A DNA stretch of 64,000 bases. It comes from Chrysemys picta bellii. Its lineage: Eukaryota; Chordata; Testudines; Emydidae. The stretch spans positions 17,294,836-17,358,835 of the forward strand of contig NC_088805.1 of assembly GCF_011386835.1 (NCBI RefSeq), written 5' to 3'. The notes under the pieces are model-generated. The model did no database searches. It was not told the origin of the DNA and worked only from the letters and a program-made list of their open reading frames with translations. The position numbers and the translations under genes were made by a program. Positions 53,794 through 61,330 of the stretch are shown piece after piece (position 1 is the stretch's first letter; each line of letters opens with the position of its first letter).

Positions 53794-54725
53794 CTGGTGG
53801 AGGAGAAGGGAGAGGTGGTTAAAAAAGACACATTTTAGAGAACAATGGGTACACTCTTTCACGTTAAATTTTGCTGTTCACATTACACAGCACATGTGCT
53901 TTCGTTTCAAGGTCGCATTTTTCCTCTTATATTGAGGGCCTGCCGGTTTGGTGTGAGAGATCACTCACACAGTGCCAGGCAACAGATTTCGGCTTGCAGG
54001 CAGCCATGGTAAGCCACAGTCTTTTGGCTTTTTTAACCTTCTTAACATGTGGGAATGGTTTCAAACAGTAGCACCCTCATTTCCCATACCAAGCACCGGT
54101 TGGGTTGGCCATTTAAAATGGGTTTGCAATGTAAAAGGAGGGGCTGCGGTTCCCGGGTTAATATGCAGCACAAACCCAACTAACTACCCTCCTCTCCCCC
54201 CACCCAATTATCTGGATGATCACTTCACCCCTCCCCCCCACCGCATGGCTAACAGCGGGGAACATTTCTGTTCAGCCAAGCAGGAACGGGCACCTCTGAA
54301 TGTCCCCTTAATAAAATCGCCCCATTTCAACCAGGTGACCGTGAATGATATCACTCTCCTGAGGATAACAAAGAGCGATAAGGAATGGATGTTGTCTGCA
54401 TGCCAGCAAACACCGGGACCATACGCTGCCATGTTTTGTTATGCAATGATTCCAGACTACTTGCTACTGGCCTGGCGTGGTAAAGTGTCCTACCATGGCA
54501 GACGGGATAAGGCAGCCCTCCCCAGAAACCTTTTGCAAAGGCTTTGGGCGTACATGAAGGAGAGCTTTCTGGAGATGTCCCTGGAGGATTTCTGCTCCAT
54601 CCCCATACACGTTAACAGACTTTTCCAGTAGTTGTACTGGCCGCGATTGCCAGGGCAAATTAATCATTAATCATTAAACACACTTGCTTTTAAACCATGC
54701 GTAATATTTACAAAGGTACACTCAC
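53794..54725 (-). other. intron of the SANT-domain gene
   Basis: A GT donor at 54725-54724 in CTCTG|GTGAGT and an AG acceptor at 53795-53794 after a pyrimidine-rich CTCTCCCTTCTCCTCC. The 932-bp intron contains an open frame on the opposite strand. Confidence 0.75.
54245..54631 (+). CDS. third open frame of the Harbinger element, unknown product
   Basis: 128 codons from ATG 54245 to TAG 54629-54631. The frame stays open without a start codon requirement back to 53972, 219 codons in all. I do not recognise a family. Visible features: a basic/hydrophobic mix, HFNQVTVNDITLLRITK, a Cys/aromatic stretch ACQQTPGPYAAMFCYAMIPD, YLLLAWRGKVSYHGRRDK and an amphipathic C-terminal part LLQRLWAYMKESFLEMSLED. 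There is no signal peptide or long membrane segment. It lies antisense within the SANT-gene intron and is followed by ATTAAA (54673-54678). The first 91 residues of the longer frame are pyrimidine-tract sequence and probably not coding. A possible small upstream exon ends at CAGCCATG|GTAAGCC (54008). It could be a real third gene, a remnant of captured sequence, or chance. Confidence 0.4.
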   Translation: MANSGEHFCSAKQERAPLNVPLIKSPHFNQVTVNDITLLRITKSDKEWMLSACQQTPGPYAAMFCYAMIPDYLLLAWRGKVSYHGRRDKAALPRNLLQRLWAYMKESFLEMSLEDFCSIPIHVNRLFQ

Positions 54726-55625
54726 CAGAGGTCCCCTGTGTGCCCTCAGGGAGTGGGAGCACGCCTTGGGTGAGTTCAGGGGTTACTGGCTCCAGGTCCA
54801 GGGTGATAAGCATATCCTGGCTGTTGGGGAAACCGGTTTCTCCGCTTCCTTGCTGCTGTGAGCTATCTACATTATCTTCATCCTCCTTTTCCTCGTACCC
54901 CGAACCCTCTTCCCTGTGTGTTTCTCCAGTGACGGAGTCATAGCACACGGTTGGGGTAGTGGTGGCTGCACCCCCTAGCATGGCATGCAGCTCCGCGTAG
55001 AAGCAGCATATTTGCGGCTCTGCCCCGGACCTTCCGTTTGCCTCTCTGGCTTTGTGGTAGGCTTGCCTTAACTCCTTAATTTTCATGCGGCATTGCTGTG
55101 CGTCCCTGTTATGGCCTCTGTCCTTCATGGCCTTGGAGACCTTTTCTAATATTTTGCCATTTCGTTTACTGCTACGGAGTTCAGCTAGCACTGATTCATC
55201 TCCCCATATGGCGAGCAGATCCCGTACCTCCCGTTCGGTCCATGCTGGAGCTCTTTTGCGATCCTGGGACTCCATCACGGTTACCTGTGCTGATGAGCTC
55301 TGCGTGGTCACTTGTGCTCTCCACGCTGGGCAAACAGGAAATGAAATTCAAACGTTCGCGGGGCTTTTCCTGTCTACCTGGTCAGTGCATCTGAGTTGAG
55401 AGTGCTGTCCAGAGCAGTCACAATGAAGCACTGTGGGATAGCTCCCGGAGGCCAATAACGTCGAATTTCGTCCACACTACCCCAATTCCGACCCACTAAG
55501 GCCGATTTTATCACTAATCCCCTCGTCGGAGGTGGAGTAAAGAAACCGGTTTAAAGGGACCCTTAAGTTGAAAGAAAGGGCTTCGTCGTGTGAACGTGTC
55601 CAGGCTTAATTTGATTTAATGCTGC

Positions 55626-55660
55626 TAAAGTCGACCTAAACTTGTAGTGTAGACCAGGCC
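55626..55660 (-). repeat. Harbinger right terminal inverted repeat
   Basis: Reverse complement of the left end with GTCTACACTAC intact. GAA follows at 55661-55663, repeating the bases before the left end. Confidence 0.85.
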
Positions 55661-55663
55661 GAA

Positions 55664-55885
55664 GAATAGTCTTGTGGTTAAGGCTCTGGGCTGGGAGTCA
55701 GGAGATCTGGGTTCCGTTTCTGGCTTTGCTCTAGACTTTCTCTATGACATTGGGCAAGTCTCAATTTCTTTCCCATGAAATGGGGTTAATGTGTTCCTAG
55801 TTCACAGGGGTGTTGTGTTAACTAATGCTTGTGAGGCCTCAGATACAATGATGGGGGACTGTGCCAGTCCTTAGGTAGATTTCAA
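55664..55885 (+). repeat. tRNA-derived SINE next to the Harbinger right end
   Basis: GTCTTGTGGTTAAGGCTCTG (A-box region), ATCTGGGTTCCGTTTCTGGC (B-box region), GACATTGGGCAAGTCTCAAT, CCATGAAATGGGGTTAATGT and CTAATGCTTGTGAGGCCTCA follow the family order. The head starts within a few bases of the transposon, so the transposon probably inserted at the SINE's 5' edge. Confidence 0.8.
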
Positions 55886-55945
55886 GCTTGCTAAAAGTTT
55901 CCTTTTGGATTTGGTTCTAGAAAAGGGCCAATCTGTTCTGCCCAA

Positions 55946-56150
55946 CCCAGAGAGGCAGTGTGATCTTGTGGTTAGAACACAGGACTGGGTATCCGGAGAC
56001 CTACGTTTCATTCCTCACTCCCCGATGTCTTGTTGTGTAATGTTGGGCAAGTCATTTAATCTCTATGCCTCGGCTTCCCTAATTGTCAAATACGCTACCA
56101 AATACAAATACCAGCACAGTGTCAGGAGTTTTACAGACAGGCAGGAAGAG
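55946..56150 (+). repeat. tRNA-derived SINE, second copy
   Basis: GAGGCAGTGTGATCTTGTGG, TTAGAACACAGGACTGGGTA, ACCTACGTTTCATTCC, TGTTGGGCAAGTCATTTAAT and TCTATGCCTCGGCTTCCC. The 3' tail is cut short compared with the copy at 23690. Confidence 0.8.
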
Positions 56151-56595
56151 GTGTTAATATTTTACAATCTCAGTAAACATCAGATTAATGTAAGGAAGCA
56201 GATGGGAGTGTGATCAAAAGCAGCTTGATTGACAAGAGCTTATTATCACTGGTCACCGTCCCTTGAATGACTGAAATTGTTTCAAAGGTGTTCACCTATC
56301 TCCCCAGCTCTGGGGGCAGGAGGGACTCAACGCCATGTACAGAGTTTTAAAAAGTGCCCAGTAATTCGGGGTGCCTCAGTTAGTGGGGGACCAACTTGAG
56401 AAGCCTTCAAGAGATCTGATTTACAGGGCCCTTTTTAACATCTTGGCCCATGGCCCTCCCAGAAGAAGTGTGGTCTAAGGAGGAAAGGGTGCTGGGGAAG
56501 GAGGGAGTGTCAGGTGGTCAGCCTCTGGCATCTCACAATGGGTGTGGGGAAGCTTAGTCACTTGGGGGACACATTCTGATCTCCGTTTAAAGCAT
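56151..56595. other. unassigned sequence
   Basis: No exon or repeat recognised. It ends at the 11-bp direct repeat flanking the palindromic insertion. Confidence 0.3.
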
Positions 56596-56606
56596 GTAAA
56601 ATCAGA

Positions 56607-56817
56607 TATCAGGGGGTAGCCGTGTTAGTCTGTATCTACAAAAACAACAAGGAGTCTGGTGGCACCTTAAAGACTAACAGATTTATTTGGGCATAAGCTT
56701 TCATGGGTAAAAACCTCACTTCTTCAGATCTGAAGAAGTGAGGTTTTTACCCACAAAAGCTTATGCCCAAATAAATCTGTTAGTCTTTAAGGTGCCACCA
56801 GACTCCTTGTTGTTTTT
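56607..56817. mobile_element. inverted-dimer insertion with 11-bp flanking repeat
   Basis: GTAAAATCAGA flanks both sides (56596-56606 and 56818-56828; the last few bases overlap the palindrome end). The insert starts TATCAGGGGGTAGCCGTGTT and AGTCTGTATC, then forms a 184-bp palindrome (56637-56820) centred between 56728 and 56729. The arms match at 90 of 92 positions. I know the arm sequence (GGAGTCTGGTGGCACCTTAA, AGACTAACAGATTTATTTGG) as an abundant turtle interspersed repeat; its class is uncertain to me, with a Penelope-like retroelement as one possibility. No protein is encoded. Confidence 0.8.
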
Positions 56818-56828
56818 GTAAAATCAGA

Positions 56829-57655
56829 GTAACTCCATTGGCTGGGTTGGGGTGACTCTGGATTGCTGCCGGTTTAATTGGAATCTGACCTGGAAAGGTT
56901 TCTAAAATGCTGAGAGATCCTCAAAAAGAAAGATGCCAAGTAAGTATTAGTGCTTGCCAGGAGACGGTGTCTTCACTGTGCCTAGCCCTCCCCTCAGGTG
57001 GCTGGCTCCTCGCTGGACAGTGAACGTGATAAAGGAAGAAAGCTGCAAATGGGATCACATTTCCCTCCACCACGTGTGTGTGTGGTTTTGTTTTTTCTGC
57101 ACTGCAGCTCAGGAGGGCTCGTAAATCGAGGAGCTGACGACACTTTTTTTCTTTCCCCTCCCATGTGACTGATGGTGTGAATTTATAGGTGGTACTTTCC
57201 CCCCCTCTCAGTTACAGTGAGGCAGAAGGCTGGCGAATTTCCACTGGAGGTTGTGCAGGACTGTGGATATTTCCCGCTCCCCACCCAGCCCCAGAAAAGA
57301 CTGTTTGTAGAAGATGACAACTTTGAGTCTTCAGTTGGGAGCAGGACGCCACCTGATACTCTGTGTGCATATTGTTACTTGTTTAGTTTTGCTGCGTGAA
57401 CAGCCATGCTTTGACCCCCCCCTCCTTTGCAAGCTCCAGCACCTGTGGCCCAGATGCCAGCAGAGCATGTTAAAAAGAGATGCTGCCAGAGAAAGGGCAT
57501 CTTCTCTCCAGAATAGTATCCTGGCCTGGAGAAGGGGAGAACCTTGAAGTGGTGGGTTAAAATGACAGAGGCGCTTGTATCAGAACCTTAGATCCAGCAA
57601 TCCCTCCCACTGAACTTTGGGAGAGTTATGATTCAGATCTGGATCCAAATGGTGC
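56829..57655. other. unassigned sequence with a foldback remnant at its start
   Basis: GAGTAACTCCATTGGCTGGG (56827 on) continues a foldback of the 23391 family that the palindrome split. The rest has no recognised exon. Confidence 0.35.
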
Positions 57656-59174
57656 ACTCAGACCCAATTTTTAAAAAAGGCTTCAGAGGCAATCCTAGGA
57701 ATTACAGGGCGAAAAATCTAACTTCAGTACCAGGCATGTTGGTTTAAACTATAGTAAAGAACAGAATTATCCAACATACAGATGAACAAGATATGTTGGG
57801 GAAGAGTCAACATGGCTTTTGTAAAGGGAAATCATGCTTCACCAATCTATTAGAATTCTTTGAGGGGGTCAACAAATATGTGGACAAGACTGATCCAGTG
57901 GTTATAGTGTACTTGGACGTTCAGAAAGCCTTTGACAAGGTCCCACACCAAAGGCTCTTAAGCAAAGTAAGCAGTCATGGGTTAAGTGGGTATGCCCTCT
58001 CATGGATCAGTAACTGGTTAAAAGACAAGAAACAAAGGGTAGGAATAAATGGTTAGTTTTCAGAATGGAGAGAGGTAAATAGCAATATCCCCCAGGGATC
58101 TTTACTGGTACTGGTGCCGTTCAACATATTCATAAATGATCTGGAAAAAAGGGTAAACAGTAAGGTGGCAAAGTTTGCAGATGATAGAAAATTATTCAAG
58201 ATAGTTAAGTCCAAAGCTGACTGCGAAGAGTTACAGAGGGATCTCACAAAATTGGGTGACTAGGCAACAAAACGGCAGATGAAATTCAATGTTGATACAT
58301 TTAACGTAATGGAAAACATATTCACAACTACCATACAAAATGATGAGATCTAAATTAGCTGTTACTACTCAAGAAAGAGATCTTGGGGTCATTGTGGATA
58401 GTTCTCTGAAAATATCTGCTTAGTGTGCACGAGCAGTCAAAAAAGCTAACAGAATGTTAGGAACCAATAGGAATGGTATAGATAATAAGGCAGTAAATAT
58501 CATAATGCCACTACATAAATCCATGGTACGCCCACACCTTGATTACTGCGTGCAGTTAGGGTTGCCTCCTCTCAAAAAAGATCTATTAGATATGGAAAAG
58601 GTATAGAAAAGGGAAACAAAAATGATTAAGGGTATGGAACAACTTCCAGATGAGATTAATAAGACTGGGACTTTTCAGCTTGGAAAAGAGATGACGGGGG
58701 GATATGATAGAGATCTATAAAATCATGATTCGTGTGGAGAAAGTAAATAAGGAAGTGTTATTTATTCCTTCTATAACACAAGAACTAGGGGTCACCAAAT
58801 GAAATTAATAGGCAGCAAGTTTAAAACAAACAAAAGGAAGTATTTCTTCACACAACACACAGTCAACCCGTGAAACTCTGTATCAGCGTGAAGGCTATAA
58901 CAGGGTTCAAAAAAGAACTAGAAAAATTCTTGGAGGATAGGTCCATCAATGGCTACTAGCCAACCTGGTCAGGGATGCAACCCCATGCTCTGGCTGTCCC
59001 TAAGCCTCTGACTGCCAGAACCTGGCACTGAATGACAAGGGATGGATGACCTGATAATTGCCTTATTCTGTTTATTCCCTTTGAAGCATCTGCCATTGGC
59101 CACTGTTGGGAGATAGGATACTGGGCTAGTTTTACCATTGGTCTAACCCAGCATGGCCGTTCTTATGTTCTTAT
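57656..59174 (+). mobile_element. CR1 LINE, 3' half, sense
   Basis: A 5'-truncated copy from within ORF2 to the 3' end. Nucleotide landmarks are AATTACAGGGCGAAAAATCT, GAAGAGTCAACATGGCTTTT, TGGAAAAGGTATAGAAAAGG, GGAAGTATTTCTTCACACAA and the 3' UTR CACTGTTGGGAGATAGGATA, CCATTGGTCTAACCCAGCAT, GGCCGTTCTTATGTTCTTAT. This is the turtle CR1 subtype ending in TTCTTATG-type repeats. It is the longest LINE in the window and clearly the best preserved. Confidence 0.92.
57670..58960 (+). pseudogene. CR1 ORF2 reverse transcriptase remnant
   Basis: Reverse transcriptase of a CR1 LINE, which in active elements copies its own RNA at the nicked target. Visible motifs in one frame: SQHGFCKGKSCFTNLLEFF, YLDVQKAFDKVPH (palm motif A Asp), WISNWLKDKKQRVGING and FADD (58174-58185, catalytic Asp pair). 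In-frame stops occur at 57745-57747 (TAA), 58054-58056 (TAG) and 58261-58263 (TAG). Around 58300 the sequence is shortened against the family. Downstream peptide pieces LTTQERDLGVIVDSSL-like and RPHLDYCVQ remain in shifted frames. The endonuclease half is absent by 5' truncation. Confidence 0.85.
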
Positions 59175-59315
59175 TTCCAAAGTGCAACCCAGCATCTCAT
59201 TATCTTTTGCATTTCCCCCATCTGTAAAAGGGGATATTGATTCTGACCTGCTTTGTTAAGCGCTTTGAGATCTATGGCTGGAAAGTGCTGTATAGCAAGA
59301 TATTATTGTTGTTAT
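59175..59315 (+). repeat. SINE 3' tail, sense
   Basis: GCATTTCCCCCATCTGTAAA, AGGGGATATTGATTCTGACC, TTGTTAAGCGCTTTGAGATC and GGAAAGTGCTGTATAGCAAG match the CORE-type SINE tail at 36500-36630. Confidence 0.7.
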
Positions 59316-59935
59316 TTTGCATCTGCTGTAACTGATCCAGTGGAAAGACTTCCATTGATAACTTAGAGAATATATTTAATATCGTAAGACAGGATCTTGT
59401 AAAACTCTCTTTAAATGTTCCTGGCAAAAATAATAATCGATTTACCTTTAATGCCTAAAATATACAGAGCCACTTTTCCAAGGAGATCTTACCCAGGGCT
59501 CTTATGTGGCATATGCAATTTTCCTGGAGCTGGGGGCAGGGCAGCGGGTGCAGGAGGCATGTGTCAGCTTCCCACGGCAGAGAGTTCTCCTGTGCAGGGG
59601 GAATTTCCCGCCCACTTCTTCTGGATGGTTTACGGTCACTTCACACTGCATGGACTGGAGAATCTGGCCCAGAATATGAACCCTGCCCCCTTAGTTTGAG
59701 CTCTTCTTTGAGAATCTCTCTCTTGGGCAATGTTTCTATGTACTGAACGAGTTTTTCAAATACATGGCAGCGAGGGACTGTTGTAGTGATGAGAGTAAGA
59801 GCCTGGGAGCTTGCATTCCTGGGGAGAGCTGGTTGGGAATTTTTTGCCATATTGTTCTTTTGTCAGAACTGAAACTTTCTGTGGGAACATCTCAGTTTCA
59901 GTGAAAGTTTAATGGGGAAGGTTTTTTATTTTTGT
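59316..59935. other. unassigned sequence
   Basis: No exon recognised. GAACTGAAACTTTCTGTGGG with TCAGTTTCAGTGAAAG near 59865-59910 is a small dyad. Confidence 0.3.
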
Positions 59936-60420
59936 TAAAGAGAGAGAGAGGATGGCAAAGAGCCTGGTGGTCAGATAACCCCCTAGTAGACCAGGGATAT
60001 GGAAACTGGGTCTCTGACATCCCCGATGAGTGCCCTAACCACTGGGCAATTTTGGGGAGGAGTCTTCCTCTCATTTTTTGTGAAAATTTTTGAAAGGTCT
60101 CTGATCTGTCACGATAGGGGAACGCTTTTAGAAATCTCAGATTTTCATGGGTTGGGAGACCATTTCCCGTCCAGCGCTACTCCTGGCTCCTCTGTTCTCA
60201 CTTTACGCCTCTGTAAAATGTTCTGCCTACTCCTCCAATGATGCTTAATTCTTTGTAAAGTTCTTCAAGATCCTCTGATAAAAGGTGTTCTATAAAATCA
60301 GTGGCCTACTTTCTACTACATGGCCCAGCCACTGGGAATTTTGCAGTAACGCCGGCAATAAAATACTCATCCTCCTGCTACTCAAGCAAAAGACTAACCC
60401 CTTGAGCTAAAGGAGAATCT
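59936..60420 (-). repeat. degraded antisense SINE pieces
   Basis: GTCTCTGACATCCCCGATGA with GTGCCCTAACCACTGGGCAA (60008-60047) and AAAAGACTAACCCCTTGAGC (60387-60406) look like reversed tRNA-like SINE heads. CACTTTACGCCTCTGTAAAA between them resembles a body piece. Weakly supported. Confidence 0.4.
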
Positions 60421-61084
60421 GTGGGGTCTGTTAGAATTATGGGGTTTAGGACATACAGTGGATTCCACACACAGTTGTGATTCTGTCTAGCAGAAGGCCG
60501 TGGTACATGTACAAACTGGATATTTCATTCCAGTATTATTTTAAGGATAAGGCCTAAATGTCAATGGAAAAAATCAGCCTGGCTGCTCTGTAGGGGAGAC
60601 AGAGGTGTCCACTTCACGTGTGCAAATAGCACTCTGATATTTTGGAAAGGGCATATGAGTGTCACACTGTACTTGGCCAAAGAAAGAAGGGGGAGGGAAT
60701 GGGAATGCTCGTTGAAATTAAACAAGTCAAGTGGTCAACACAATTGTGGAGGCCTGTCAGACATCACTTAGAAAACAGCACGTGTTTTACCATTAAGAAA
60801 AAAAATCTTAAGTGAAACGGGCATCAAAGAGAGTCGCATTACAGGGTGGGTTGGGGCTCACTTTACTCTGACCCCACTGCAGCATTTGAGTGGCTGACCT
60901 CAGCCACTTATTTCTTACATGATCCGCTTCATGCCAATAATGCAAACGCTTTTCCACACATGGTCTTGTTGCCGGCTGTTTTGTGCCTCTCTGACCGCCC
61001 AGCATTTGTGCCTCAACTCCAACCGCCTTCGCTGGGCAGAGGGATTTCTGCTTCAGCCTCGGAATTTTAGGCAACTCTTTAAAT
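60421..61084. other. unassigned sequence
   Basis: No recognised exon or repeat. Confidence 0.3.
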
Positions 61085-61330
61085 TAAGAAGCCCAAACAT
61101 GCCTTTTATTTAGATTTAATAATGCCAAAATTAAATGCATTCCAGCAAATTATCTAAACCAGATTTAGATTATAAGATTTAGATGATTAAAGGCATAATT
61201 TCTGACTCTGTAATACGTCAGCACGTATCTGTGACCTACCTGCTAAACCTGAAAATATGTTTTTAACAATCGATTTGTATTTGATTAATATGCAATACAT
61301 ATGTTATTAAATCTAAATTGAAAGCATGTT
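61085..61330. promoter_or_regulatory. candidate conserved non-coding element, AT-rich
   Basis: TTAGATTTAATAATGCCAAA, AACCAGATTTAGATTATAAG, TAATACGTCAGCACGTATCT and TTGATTAATATGCAATACAT form a 250-bp AT-rich block with many homeodomain-type cores and no repeat signature. Judged by composition only. Confidence 0.25.

Larger units (their letters stand above)
53292..55311 (-). pseudogene. Harbinger Myb/SANT-like DNA-binding protein, two exons, one frameshift
   Basis: Accessory protein of PIF/Harbinger elements. In characterised systems such a protein binds the transposon ends and carries the transposase to the nucleus. Exon 1 (55311-54726) encodes a Myb/SANT-like (trihelix-type) domain at about residues 20-112 with conserved Trp 24 (APAWTEREV) and Trp 36, basic RMKIKELRQAYHKAR, then an acidic tail (EEKEDEDNVD). 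The donor is CTCTG|GTGAGT at 54725. The acceptor CTCCTCCACCAG ends at 53794. Joining them keeps frame into NVSPSQRLV and IRRRKRRTRDDMF, then a Glu/Arg-rich coiled-coil stretch. The frame breaks after LADRRQ (near 53536) and resumes as SMLRLLEHQTDML, ending RRLAFNKS. Exons total 1088 nt, one short of 363 codons, so one 1-bp deletion is the simplest explanation. Confidence 0.88.
50658..55660. mobile_element. complete autonomous-type PIF/Harbinger DNA transposon, 5.0 kb
   Basis: Terminal inverted repeats (GGGTATGTCTACACTAC at the left, GTAGTGTAGACCAGGCC at the right) bound 5003 bp and are flanked by GAA on both sides. Inside are a HARBI1-like DDE transposase gene on +, a convergent two-exon Myb/SANT-like gene on -, facing poly(A) signals between them, tandem repeats in the transposase leader, and an extra + strand open frame in the SANT-gene intron. 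Two genes of these kinds are the defining content of PIF/Harbinger elements. Both are broken by one small deletion, so this copy cannot supply either protein intact, but its ends could still be recognised. The several GTCTACAC MITEs in the window are plausible deletion derivatives of related elements. Confidence 0.92.

Noticed and set aside
56637..56820. Hairpin considered as a microRNA precursor or rho-type terminator
   Set aside because: The arms are 92 bp, nearly perfect, flanked by an 11-bp direct repeat and made of an interspersed repeat, so an insertion explains them better.
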